Shown here: one piece after another, positions 8,739-17,320 of the stretch
Position numbering within the stretch: position 1 is the stretch's first letter
How the letters are laid out: every line of letters starts with the position of its first letter
Origin: Bacteroides faecis MAJ27
GTDB taxonomy: Bacteria; Bacteroidota; Bacteroidia; Bacteroidales; Bacteroidaceae
Direction: 5' to 3'
DNA length: 64,000 nucleotides
NCBI RefSeq assembly: GCF_900106755.1
Contig: NZ_FNNN01000022.1
Span: 1-64,000, forward strand
The notes under the pieces: generated by a model
The model's database searches: none
Told to the model about the DNA's origin: nothing
The model's input: only the letters and a program-made list of their open reading frames with translations
Program-made: the position numbers and the translations under genes

Positions 8739-9149
8739 ATGAAATTGTTTGTTGTTATATTGTTGGCTTTGATATGTTTAGATGTACTATTATGGTTCTT
8801 GATATTTTATACTAAAGAGCCTGTTGTTTTTGATGGTCTTACTAATCTTTTTATTGTAATATTTATATCTGTCATTAATGTTGCTATTGGATCTATATGT
8901 GTTAAAAAAGAGAATCGATTATTCATTGTGGTAGTTATTATGGATTTTTTATTTGATAAGTATTCCGAGGTTATAGATAAAATGTTATATCAAAAATGGG
9001 AGTTTAGTATAAAGGATGGAATTGGAAATTATGGAATTGTAACTACAAATAAGGATAGTATATTTTTCCATGGTGAAGATTCAAGTTTCTTTTTTATCCA
9101 GCATAATTACTTATATAATTATGCTAGTACTAAAATAATATTACCCTAA
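8739..9149 (+). CDS. Small membrane protein of unknown function
   Basis: A 136-residue predicted protein with two hydrophobic segments near residues 3-23 and 33-54 (MKLFVVILLALICLDVLLWF and LFIVIFISVINVAIGSICV), followed by a soluble, charged C-terminal half. I recognise no family. It is clearly more AT-rich than the neighbouring core genes and begins where the S24 regulator is broken, so it may have arrived with the insertion. No convincing ribosome binding site or -7 box is visible upstream. Coding status is plausible because the frame is long for such AT-rich DNA, but unproven. Confidence 0.45.
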   Translation: MKLFVVILLALICLDVLLWFLIFYTKEPVVFDGLTNLFIVIFISVINVAIGSICVKKENRLFIVVVIMDFLFDKYSEVIDKMLYQKWEFSIKDGIGNYGIVTTNKDSIFFHGEDSSFFFIQHNYLYNYASTKIILP

Positions 9150-9208
9150 TACCTGTTAGAAAAATGAATGAAAATTATAAGTCATTGTTGAGGATAAATA
9201 TTTAGTAA

Positions 9209-9373
9209 TGGATAAATATAATTGGTTGTTTCTTTGAAAAATATGATTGTAGTAGAGTAGTGTTTATTTCCCCTGATTATGTGTGGTTCAATAGCGCTTA
9301 TCTTTCTCTGAGGAATCAAAATTATGGGGTAGAGAATGAACATGAACTGACCAAAAAGTTAGCTTATAGTTGA
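9209..9373 (+). pseudogene. ORF remnant without a start codon
   Basis: A 54-codon open frame with protein-like composition (FISPDYVWFNSAYLSL, ENEHELTKKLAYS) ends at 9371-9373. A stop precedes it and there is no ATG at its beginning. It sits in the same AT-rich patch as the small membrane protein. It could be the 3' end of a lost gene. No family is recognised. Confidence 0.25.
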
Positions 9374-9430
9374 ATAAACCAAGTGTTATTCTCTGTTTCC
9401 CAAAACTTCCACCTATAATTCTCTTCTTTT

Positions 9431-9464
9431 TCTTTCTTTTTTCTCACAGGAAAGAATATATTTG
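9431..9464 (+). promoter_or_regulatory. Promoter of the acyl-CoA synthetase gene
   Basis: TATATTTG at 9457-9464 is a perfect match to the -7 box TAnnTTTG, with a T-rich stretch in the -33 region. Transcription would start near 9471, about 25 bp before the ATG at 9496. This excludes a longer reading of the gene from a TTG at 9370. Confidence 0.65.
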
Positions 9465-9495
9465 TATCCTAGTTAAATGTAAACCAGTGTATGAT

Positions 9496-11556
9496 ATGAT
9501 AACAACCCAGTTGCTTCGTCCCGAAAGTATAGTTGTAGTAGGGGCTTCGAATAATGTACATAAGCCGGGTGGCGCTATATTGAAAAATCTGATAAACGGA
9601 GGTTATCAGGGAGAGCTTCGGGCAGTGAATCCGAAGGAGACAGAAGTGCAGGGAGTTCCTGCTTTTGCAGACGTAAAAGAACTGCCGGATACCGATTTGG
9701 CGGTGTTGGCTGTTCCTGCTGTTATGTGTCCGGATATTGTAGAGACACTGGCAAGTGAAAAGCAGACGCGGGCGTTTATCATACTCTCTGCTGGATTTGG
9801 TGAAGAGACTCACGAAGGGGCACTGCTGGAAGAACGTATATTGGAAACTGTCAATAAATACGGTGCTTCTCTGATTGGTCCGAACTGCATCGGACTGATG
9901 AATACATGGCACCACAGTGTTTTCAGTCAGCCTATTCCGAATTTAAACCCGAAAGGAGTCGACCTGATCTCCAGTTCCGGTGCTACGGCGGTCTTTATTC
10001 TTGAAAGTGCGGTGACAAAAGGCTTGCAGTTTAACTCAGTCTGGTCGGTGGGAAATGCCAAGCAGATTGGAGTGGAAGATGTACTGCAATTTATGGATGA
10101 GAATTTTGATCCGGAGAAAGACTCCCGTATCAAACTGCTTTATATTGAAAGTATACACAATCCGGACAGATTGCTTTTCCATGCTTCTTCATTGATCAGA
10201 AAAGGCTGTAAGATTGCAGCGATAAAAGCAGGTAGCTCAGAAAGCGGAAGCCGTGCTGCTTCTTCTCATACCGGGGCGATTGCCAGTTCCGATTCGGCTG
10301 TAGAAGCACTGTTCCGTAAGGCTGGGATTGTGCGTTGTTTCTCTCGTGAAGAATTGACTACCGTGGGCTGTGTATTCACCCTTCCCGAATTGAAAGGAAA
10401 GAACTTTGCCATTATCACACATGCCGGAGGTCCGGGAGTGATGCTGACGGATGCTCTGAGTAAGGGAGGCCTGAACGTACCTAAACTGGAAGGCGAACTG
10501 GCGGAAGAACTGAAAGCACAACTCTTTCCCGGAGCTTCCGTAGGAAACCCTATTGATATTTTAGCCACCGGCACACCGGATCATTTACGTATTTGCATTG
10601 ACTATTGCGAAGAGAAATTAGAGAATGTAGATGCTATTATGGCCATTTTTGGTACTCCCGGACTGGTGACTATGTTTGAAATGTATGATGTCCTTCATGA
10701 AAAGATGCAGACCTGCTGCAAGCCTATATTCCCGGTTCTCCCTTCCATCAATACAGCCGGAGCGGAAGTGGCGGCATTTCTTGCCAAAGGACACGTGAAC
10801 TTTTCCGATGAAGTGACTTTAGGAACAGCTCTTTCCCGTATTGTCAACGCTCCGAGACCGGCGGTTCCTGAGATTGAACTGTTTGGAGTCGATGTGCCGA
10901 GAATCCGTCGTATCATTGATTCTATCCCGGAAAATGGTTATATTGAACCTCATTATGTACAGGCTTTGCTGCATGCAGCCGGTATTCCATTGGTTGATGA
11001 ATTTGTTTCCAATAAGAAAGAAGAGGTCGTGGATTTTGCCCGGCGATGCGGATTTCCGGTAGTAGCTAAGGTGGTGGGGCCGGTGCATAAATCAGATGTA
11101 GGTGGAGTGGTGCTGAATATTAAAGGTGAGCAGCATCTGGCTCTCGAATTTGACCGCATGATGCAGATTCCCGATGCGAAAGCGATTATGGTTCAGCCTA
11201 TGCTTAAAGGAACAGAACTGTTTATTGGTGCAAAATATGAAGAGAAGTTCGGACACGTGGTGCTTTGCGGTTTGGGCGGTATCTTTGTGGAGGTATTGAA
11301 AGATGTATCTTCCGGTCTGGCACCTCTTTCTTATGAAGAGGCTTATTCAATGATCCATTCATTGCGTGCCTATAAAATTATTCAGGGAACACGCGGACAA
11401 AAGGGAGTGAATGAGGATAAATTTGCTGAAATTATTGTTCGTTTATCTACTTTACTCCGGTTTGCAACAGAAATAAAAGAAATGGATATAAACCCGCTTC
11501 TGGCCACTGAGAAGGCTGTTATAGCGGTCGATGCACGTATCCGAATAGAAAAATAA
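9496..11556 (+). CDS. Acyl-CoA synthetase (ADP-forming), acetate-CoA ligase type
   Basis: A 686-residue fused alpha-beta NDP-forming acyl-CoA synthetase. The N-terminal CoA-binding Rossmann domain has VVVGASNNVHKPGGAIL. The succinyl-CoA-ligase-like part contains SSHTGAIASSDSAVEALF, which carries the histidine phosphorylated in this family, and AIITHAGGPGVML. The C-terminal ATP-grasp domain shows FPVVAKVVGPVHKSDVGGVVLN and ends with EIKEMDINPLLA. These cytoplasmic enzymes interconvert acyl-CoA plus ADP and phosphate with the acid plus ATP, giving ATP when acetate or related acids are excreted. The start at 9496 is set by the promoter just upstream. The gene appears monocistronic. Confidence 0.9.
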   Translation: MITTQLLRPESIVVVGASNNVHKPGGAILKNLINGGYQGELRAVNPKETEVQGVPAFADVKELPDTDLAVLAVPAVMCPDIVETLASEKQTRAFIILSAGFGEETHEGALLEERILETVNKYGASLIGPNCIGLMNTWHHSVFSQPIPNLNPKGVDLISSSGATAVFILESAVTKGLQFNSVWSVGNAKQIGVEDVLQFMDENFDPEKDSRIKLLYIESIHNPDRLLFHASSLIRKGCKIAAIKAGSSESGSRAASSHTGAIASSDSAVEALFRKAGIVRCFSREELTTVGCVFTLPELKGKNFAIITHAGGPGVMLTDALSKGGLNVPKLEGELAEELKAQLFPGASVGNPIDILATGTPDHLRICIDYCEEKLENVDAIMAIFGTPGLVTMFEMYDVLHEKMQTCCKPIFPVLPSINTAGAEVAAFLAKGHVNFSDEVTLGTALSRIVNAPRPAVPEIELFGVDVPRIRRIIDSIPENGYIEPHYVQALLHAAGIPLVDEFVSNKKEEVVDFARRCGFPVVAKVVGPVHKSDVGGVVLNIKGEQHLALEFDRMMQIPDAKAIMVQPMLKGTELFIGAKYEEKFGHVVLCGLGGIFVEVLKDVSSGLAPLSYEEAYSMIHSLRAYKIIQGTRGQKGVNEDKFAEIIVRLSTLLRFATEIKEMDINPLLATEKAVIAVDARIRIEK

Positions 11557-11575
11557 GACTATTCTTTTATTCATT

Positions 11576-11619
11576 GGGACATATTTTCTATCTTTAGGCA
11601 GTATTTTTGCCTACATTTG
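11576..11619 (+). promoter_or_regulatory. Promoter and possible operator of the hybrid sensor gene
   Basis: TACATTTG at 11612-11619 matches the -7 box. A TTGGGAC element at 11574-11580 resembles the TTTGGGACTAA motif found before two PUL promoters, but lies 36 bp rather than 57 bp from the -7 box. The 21-bp difference equals two helical turns. Autoregulation is an inference. Confidence 0.45.
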
Positions 11620-11654
11620 ATAACTCAAAACAAAAGGTAGAAAACAAACATCGT

Positions 11655-14600
11655 ATGAAGAAAGCTTTAGTACTCTTTATAGGTTTTATATGCTATCAAA
11701 TCATCTGTCATGCACAAGTGATGGATGAGCATTACTATTTCAAAAACCTAAGTGTACAGAATGGATTATCCCAGAATACGGTCAATGCTATTTTGCAGGA
11801 TAAACAAGGGTTTATGTGGTTTGGAACAAAAGATGGACTGAATCGGTATGACGGTTTATCATTCCGGAAATTTAAACACGATGGCCGTAGTCAGCAAAGC
11901 ATTGGTAATAGTTTCATAACAGCGCTTTATGAGGATGCGGAAGGAAATATCTGGGTTGGTACGGATGTGGGGCTTTATATCTATTATCCGGAACATGATT
12001 CATTCCGGCATTTTGAAGAATTGAGTGTGGAAGACACAAAGATAGAGCATACTGTAACAGCGATTGTGGGAGATGACCAAGGATGTGTTTGGATTGCGGT
12101 AGAGTCTCAGGGACTCTTTTGTTATGATTTGGAGAAAGAGCAACTTCAAAATTATACCTTGAAGAACTTCCCTTTTATTTCTACTAATGTTCAGTCTTTT
12201 GTTTTTGATAATAGTGGAACTCTTTGGATAGGTTGCTATGGTGACGGGCTCTTTTATTCAAAAGACCGTTTGAAAACACTTCAACCTTATATCTCTCCTG
12301 TTGATAATAAGGAAACTTTCGAGAATGATGTTGTAACTACTCTTGTAAAAGGTGCCTATAACTGTCTGTACATCGGTTCTTTGAGAGGTGGTGCAAAAGA
12401 ACTGAATTTAACTTCTAATAAATTACATGATCTGCTTTCCGTTGATGAAAATGAAGAGCCTGTTCTTTGCCGTAATTTGCTGGTTGCTTCTGATAATGAA
12501 TTGTGGATTGGGGCAGAATCGGGGATTTATATCTATAATCTCCGGATGGGTAAATATGTCCATCTTCGTAGTTCAATCAATGATCCTTATTCTCTTTCAG
12601 ATAATGCCATCTATTCATTGTGTAAAGATCGCGAAGGAGGAATTTGGATCGGTTCTTATTTCGGAGGAGTGAACTACTATCCTCGTTTCCATACTTATTT
12701 TGAAAAATATTATCCGAAAGGTACAAATAATGGATTGCATGGAAAAAGAGTACGTGAATTCTGTCAGGACAATCAGGGGATTTTATGGATCGGTACGGAA
12801 GATGGTGGGTTAAATCGCTTTGATCCGAAAACCAAAACCTTCTCTTTTTTCACTCCAAGCACTGCTTTTACCAATGTTCATGGATTGTGTCTGGTTGGTG
12901 ATCATCTTTGGGTAGGGACTTTTGCAAAAGGAGTGAAGGTGATTGATACACGCACGGGAGCGATTGTGAAAACGTATCAGAAGACGGATTCACCCCGTTC
13001 ATTGATGGATAACAGCGTCTTTTCTATTTGCCGGACAACAACAGGAGATATTTATCTGGGAACTTTATTCGGTTTATTACGCTACAATAAGCAGACCGAT
13101 GATTTTGACCGGATACCGGAACTGAACGGTAAATTTGTGTATGACATCAAGGAAGACTCTGGCAGCAATCTATGGCTTGCAACTTATGCAAATGGAGCCT
13201 ATTGCTATAATGTGAATGAAAAGAAGTGGACCAATTATCTTCATGATGAGAAAGATCCGAAAAGTCTTCCGTATGATAAGGTATTGAGCATTTTTGAGGA
13301 TTCTCATCGGCAAATATGGTTAACTACACAAGGTGGAGGCTTCTGTCTGTTCCATCCTGAAACGGAAACCTTTACCAGCTATGATTCTCGTAACGGCTTG
13401 CCGAATGATGTTGTATATCAGATTGTGGAAGATAAAGACGGGCTTATGTGGCTGACAACTAATAATGGGCTGGTATCTTTTCAGCCTGCTACAGGAGCCA
13501 TGAAAGTATATACTACGGCTAATGGATTGCTAGGTGACCAGTTTAACTATCGTTCCAGTTTTCAGACAGAGGACGGGACAATCTATTTGGGAAGTATTGA
13601 TGGCTTTGTCGCTTTCAATCCGAAAAATTTCTCCGAGAACAAGTCCCTTCCATCTATTGTGATAACCGACTTTTTATTATTTGGAAAAGAAGTATATGCT
13701 GGTGACCCCTCGTCTCCGTTGAAAAAAAGCATAAACTTTCTGGATGAGCTGGTTCTTCAGCCCAATCAGAATTCTTTCTCGTTTCGTGTTGCTGCTTTAG
13801 ATTTCCAGGCACCACGAATGAATCGGATCATGTGTAAATTGGATGGCTTTGATGAGGAGTGGTTGCCGGTCGGCGAGAGTCCTGTGGTAACTTATTCCAA
13901 TTTGTGGTATGGTGATTATACTTTCCGGGTGAAAGCAGCTAATAGCGATGGAGTATGGAACGAGAAAGAAGTAGCTTTGATAGTTCGTATACTTCCTCCT
14001 TTTTATCTCACTATTTGGGCCTATTGCGTTTATGTTTTGCTGATTATAGGTTGTTCTCTGTATGCAATATGGTATTTCAAGCAACGTAGCAGTTATAGGC
14101 ATCGCAGGCAGATGGAGAAGTTTGAGCAGGAAAAAGAACGAGAAATATATCATGCGAAGATTGATTTCTTCACGAATGTTGCTCATGAAATACGTACTCC
14201 GCTGACTTTAATTAAAGGTCCGTTGGAAAATATTATCCTTAAGAAAAAAGTAGATGCGGAGACGCGTGAAGACTTGAATGTCATGAAGCAAAATACGGAA
14301 CGTCTGCTAAATCTGACGAATCAGTTACTGGACTTCCGTAAGACAGAAAGCCAGGGATTCCGTTTGAACTTTGCTAAGTGTAATATTACGGAGGTATTGA
14401 AAGAAACCCATCTACGGTTTACTTCTCTTGCTAAGCAGAAAGGATTGGAATTTACCTTGCAGTTGCCCGAAGCGGATTTTTATGCCCATGTCAATCAGGA
14501 AGCATTTACAAAGATCATCAGTAACTTGCTCAATAATGCCGTGAAATACTCAGAACACTATATACATGTATTTCTGGAGGTGACAGAAGGAGGGGAAAAT

Positions 14601-15677
14601 AAGGTATTCTGTATCCGCACAGTGAATGACGGAGTGATAATACCTCGTGAAATGAGAGAGGAAATATTCCAGCCTTTTGTCCGTTTCAATGAAGGAGATG
14701 ACGGAAAGGTGACTACCGGAACAGGTATTGGATTGGCTCTTTCTCGGTCACTGGCTGAACTACATCAAGGAACATTGGCTATGGGAAAAGAAGAAGATAG
14801 TAATACCTTCTGCCTGACGTTACCTATTGTCCAGGATATGACAATCACGTTGACTCCGGAAACAGAAATGGAACCGGAAACTGTAAATGAACCTACGGTG
14901 GAAGTGGAGCAAGGAGAAATAAAAGATAATCGCCCCACTGTACTGGTAGTGGAGGATAATCCGGATATGCTTGCCTTTGTGGTCCGTCAGTTGTCGAAAG
15001 AGTATGCGGTACTGTCGGCTGCCAATGGTGCGGAAGCGTTGAAAATGCTGGATGGCAATTATGTGAATCTGGTGGTGAGCGATGTTGTCATGCCTGTTAT
15101 GGATGGTTTTGAGTTGTGTAAGACGATTAAATCAGACCTGAATTATAGTCATATTCCTGTTATTCTGCTAACTGCGAAAACGAATATTCAGTCAAAGATA
15201 GAAGGCATGGAACTAGGTGCGGATGCTTATATTGAAAAACCTTTCTCTGTGGAATATTTGCAGGCTTGTGCCTCCAATCTTATTCAGAACAGAGAAAAAT
15301 TGCGTCGGACTTTTGCTCAATCTCCTTTTGTGGCAGCCAACACCATGGCATTGACTAAGGCCGATGAGGACTTTATAAAGAGACTGAATGAAGTAATTCT
15401 GACGAACCTTAATAATCCGGAGTTTAGCATGGATGATATTGCGGATAGTTTGAATATGAGCCGCTCTAACTTTTATCGGAAGATAAAAGGAGTATTAGAT
15501 CTGAGTCCGAATGAATATCTCCGTCTGGAACGTTTGAAAAAGGCTGCCCAGCTGTTAAAACAAGGAGAAGGACGGGTAACTGAAATCTGTTATATGGTCG
15601 GTTTTAACTCTCCATCCTATTTTGCCAAATGTTTTCAGAAACAGTTTGGAGTGTTACCAAAAGATTTTGTGGATTGA
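11655..15677 (+). CDS. Hybrid two-component system sensor/regulator (HTCS)
   Basis: A 1340-residue one-protein signalling system spanning the inner membrane. A signal peptide (MKKALVLFIGFICYQIICHAQ) leads a large periplasmic part with repeated propeller blades (for example QDKQGFMWFGTKDGLNRYDG) and a Y_Y_Y domain near residues 700-780. A membrane helix lies near residues 785-807. Histidine kinase motifs follow, with the phospho-accepting histidine in NVAHEIRTPL (about residue 844) and GTGIGLALSRSL. The receiver domain has D near 1143 in SDVVMPVMDG. An AraC-type helix-turn-helix ends the protein. HTCS proteins bind oligosaccharides in the periplasm and activate PULs. It probably controls the genes downstream and possibly the PUL at 35.6-62 kb. 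ATG 11655 is preferred because the promoter overlaps any earlier start. Confidence 0.95.
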   Translation: MKKALVLFIGFICYQIICHAQVMDEHYYFKNLSVQNGLSQNTVNAILQDKQGFMWFGTKDGLNRYDGLSFRKFKHDGRSQQSIGNSFITALYEDAEGNIWVGTDVGLYIYYPEHDSFRHFEELSVEDTKIEHTVTAIVGDDQGCVWIAVESQGLFCYDLEKEQLQNYTLKNFPFISTNVQSFVFDNSGTLWIGCYGDGLFYSKDRLKTLQPYISPVDNKETFENDVVTTLVKGAYNCLYIGSLRGGAKELNLTSNKLHDLLSVDENEEPVLCRNLLVASDNELWIGAESGIYIYNLRMGKYVHLRSSINDPYSLSDNAIYSLCKDREGGIWIGSYFGGVNYYPRFHTYFEKYYPKGTNNGLHGKRVREFCQDNQGILWIGTEDGGLNRFDPKTKTFSFFTPSTAFTNVHGLCLVGDHLWVGTFAKGVKVIDTRTGAIVKTYQKTDSPRSLMDNSVFSICRTTTGDIYLGTLFGLLRYNKQTDDFDRIPELNGKFVYDIKEDSGSNLWLATYANGAYCYNVNEKKWTNYLHDEKDPKSLPYDKVLSIFEDSHRQIWLTTQGGGFCLFHPETETFTSYDSRNGLPNDVVYQIVEDKDGLMWLTTNNGLVSFQPATGAMKVYTTANGLLGDQFNYRSSFQTEDGTIYLGSIDGFVAFNPKNFSENKSLPSIVITDFLLFGKEVYAGDPSSPLKKSINFLDELVLQPNQNSFSFRVAALDFQAPRMNRIMCKLDGFDEEWLPVGESPVVTYSNLWYGDYTFRVKAANSDGVWNEKEVALIVRILPPFYLTIWAYCVYVLLIIGCSLYAIWYFKQRSSYRHRRQMEKFEQEKEREIYHAKIDFFTNVAHEIRTPLTLIKGPLENIILKKKVDAETREDLNVMKQNTERLLNLTNQLLDFRKTESQGFRLNFAKCNITEVLKETHLRFTSLAKQKGLEFTLQLPEADFYAHVNQEAFTKIISNLLNNAVKYSEHYIHVFLEVTEGGENKVFCIRTVNDGVIIPREMREEIFQPFVRFNEGDDGKVTTGTGIGLALSRSLAELHQGTLAMGKEEDSNTFCLTLPIVQDMTITLTPETEMEPETVNEPTVEVEQGEIKDNRPTVLVVEDNPDMLAFVVRQLSKEYAVLSAANGAEALKMLDGNYVNLVVSDVVMPVMDGFELCKTIKSDLNYSHIPVILLTAKTNIQSKIEGMELGADAYIEKPFSVEYLQACASNLIQNREKLRRTFAQSPFVAANTMALTKADEDFIKRLNEVILTNLNNPEFSMDDIADSLNMSRSNFYRKIKGVLDLSPNEYLRLERLKKAAQLLKQGEGRVTEICYMVGFNSPSYFAKCFQKQFGVLPKDFVD

Positions 15678-15736
15678 GTAGGTAGTAACCGGATACGGGA
15701 ACTAAAATAAAATACGAGAAATTAATTAACTAAATA

Positions 15737-17029
15737 ATGAAAGATACACCTATTAGTAGACGGGATTTTCTGAGAAATATGGGAATAGCTGGGGCTGGAG
15801 CGCTCCTAGCGGCAAGTCCTTGGCTTTCTGCTTTTTCAGAAATCATGAATACATCAAATGAAAAATGCCGGTTGGCGGTTATCGGTCCCGGTTCGCGAGG
15901 ACGTTTTTTGATGAGCTTCTTGGTAAAGAATCCGAAGGTTGAAATCGTAGCGCTATGCGATATTTATCAGCCCTCCATTGACGAAGCATTGAAACTTGCT
16001 CCTAAGGCAAAAGTATACGGTAACTATCAGGAGGTGCTGGAAGATAAAAATGTGGATGCTATCTTGGTGGCTACTCCCCTCAGTGCACACTACAAAATAG
16101 TGATGGACGCTTTTGACGCAGGGAAACATATATTCTGCGAAAAGTCAATCGGCTATACGATGGAAGAATGTTACCACATGTACCAGAAGCATCGCAGCAC
16201 CGGAAGAATCTTCTTTACTGGACAACAACGCCTGTTTGACCCACGCTACATCAAGGCTATGGAAATGATTCATGCCGGTACATTCGGCGAAATAAACGGA
16301 ATCCATACATTCTGGAACCGAAATGGAGATTGGAGACGTTCTGTTCCTTCGCCAAACCTGGAGCGTCTGATAAACTGGCGACTCTATAAAGAGTTCTCGA
16401 AAGGGTTAATGACAGAACTAGCCTGTCATCAGCTCCAGATAGGAAGTTGGGCATTGCGGAAACTTCCAGAGAAAGTAATGGGGCATGGAGCCATCACTTA
16501 TTGGAAGGACGGACGTGAGGTATATGATAATGTGAGTTGCATATACGTATTTGATGATGGTGTGAAGATGACATTCGATTCCATCATTTCCAATAAATTT
16601 TATGGTCTTGAAGAACAGATTATGGGTAATCTCGGGACTGTGGAACCTGAAAAGGGAAGATACTACTTTGAAAGTGTTGCTCCTGCTCCGGCATTTTTGC
16701 AACTGGTTAATGACTGGGAAAACAAGATGTTTGACTCACTGCCTTTTGCGGGTACAAGCTGGGCACCGGAGACAGCCAATGAAAACAAGGGTGAATTTAT
16801 TATAGGTGAACGTCCGAAAAGTGACGGTACATCCTTACTGCTGGAAGCATTCGTAGAAGCTGTAATAACACAAAAACAGCCGGAAAGAATTGCTGAAGAA
16901 GGTTACTATGCAAGTATGCTCTGTCTGTTAGGACATCAGGCCATGGAGGAAGAAAAAACACTTTATTTCCCCGATGAATACAAAATTGACTATCTGAACC
17001 ATCAATCTAAAACACCCGAAACAACATGA
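15737..17029 (+). CDS. Tat-exported Gfo/Idh/MocA family oxidoreductase
   Basis: A 430-residue NAD(P)-dependent oxidoreductase. The N-terminus has a twin-arginine signal (SRRDFLRNMGIAGAGALLAA). The Rossmann fold follows with AVIGPGSRGRFLM, and the usual EKP motif appears as CEKSIGYTMEE, keeping the lysine but replacing proline by serine. The C-terminal alpha/beta domain contains ELACHQLQIGSWAL and a metal- or substrate-site type histidine. Export folded with bound cofactor is typical for such Bacteroides proteins. Relatives include GH109 N-acetylgalactosaminidases and sugar 3-dehydrogenases, and which of the two applies is not decided by sequence. It lies 59 bp after the HTCS gene and overlaps the next gene by 4 bp. 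The DUF1080 partner downstream favours a 3-keto-sugar role. Confidence 0.85.
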   Translation: MKDTPISRRDFLRNMGIAGAGALLAASPWLSAFSEIMNTSNEKCRLAVIGPGSRGRFLMSFLVKNPKVEIVALCDIYQPSIDEALKLAPKAKVYGNYQEVLEDKNVDAILVATPLSAHYKIVMDAFDAGKHIFCEKSIGYTMEECYHMYQKHRSTGRIFFTGQQRLFDPRYIKAMEMIHAGTFGEINGIHTFWNRNGDWRRSVPSPNLERLINWRLYKEFSKGLMTELACHQLQIGSWALRKLPEKVMGHGAITYWKDGREVYDNVSCIYVFDDGVKMTFDSIISNKFYGLEEQIMGNLGTVEPEKGRYYFESVAPAPAFLQLVNDWENKMFDSLPFAGTSWAPETANENKGEFIIGERPKSDGTSLLLEAFVEAVITQKQPERIAEEGYYASMLCLLGHQAMEEEKTLYFPDEYKIDYLNHQSKTPETT

Positions 17030-17274
17030 AAGATACAGTTTTGACCGCACGGCGGAAGAAAATAGAGATAATCACCTTACTCGTATGTTTTGTACTTGCC
17101 AATCTGGTGAATCTTTATGCAATTATCGCATATAACAGATCTATGATGGAAATGATAACCTCTATTTTCTATATAATCATATTTGCTTTTGTTCTCTATG
17201 CTTGCTGGACGCTTCTGCGCCTCCTTTTTTATGGAGTGAAGGCGTTATTGACAAAGAAGAAAAACAGACTGTGA
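17026..17274 (+). CDS. Small two-helix membrane protein
   Basis: An 82-residue protein overlapping the preceding oxidoreductase gene by 4 bp (ATGA), so translational coupling is likely. Two hydrophobic segments, IITLLVCFVLANLVNLYAII near residues 15-35 and SIFYIIIFAFVLYACWTLL near residues 45-65, are followed by a lysine-rich cytoplasmic tail (LTKKKNRL). No family is recognised. Its position between two Tat-exported dehydrogenases suggests a membrane partner, but this is inference only. Confidence 0.7.
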   Translation: MKDTVLTARRKKIEIITLLVCFVLANLVNLYAIIAYNRSMMEMITSIFYIIIFAFVLYACWTLLRLLFYGVKALLTKKKNRL

Positions 17275-17320
17275 GACAGAGCTAAATAAAATGTACCTAA
17301 TCAATATCAATGATAAATTT

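Noticed and set aside
9370..9495. TTG-initiated N-terminal extension of the acyl-CoA synthetase
   Set aside because: The extension contains the promoter -7 box, and homology begins at ATG 9496.
15737..17029. Calling this gene a GH109 N-acetylgalactosaminidase
   Set aside because: The Gfo/Idh/MocA fold is clear, but sequence reading cannot separate GH109 from sugar dehydrogenases, and the DUF1080 neighbour favours the latter.
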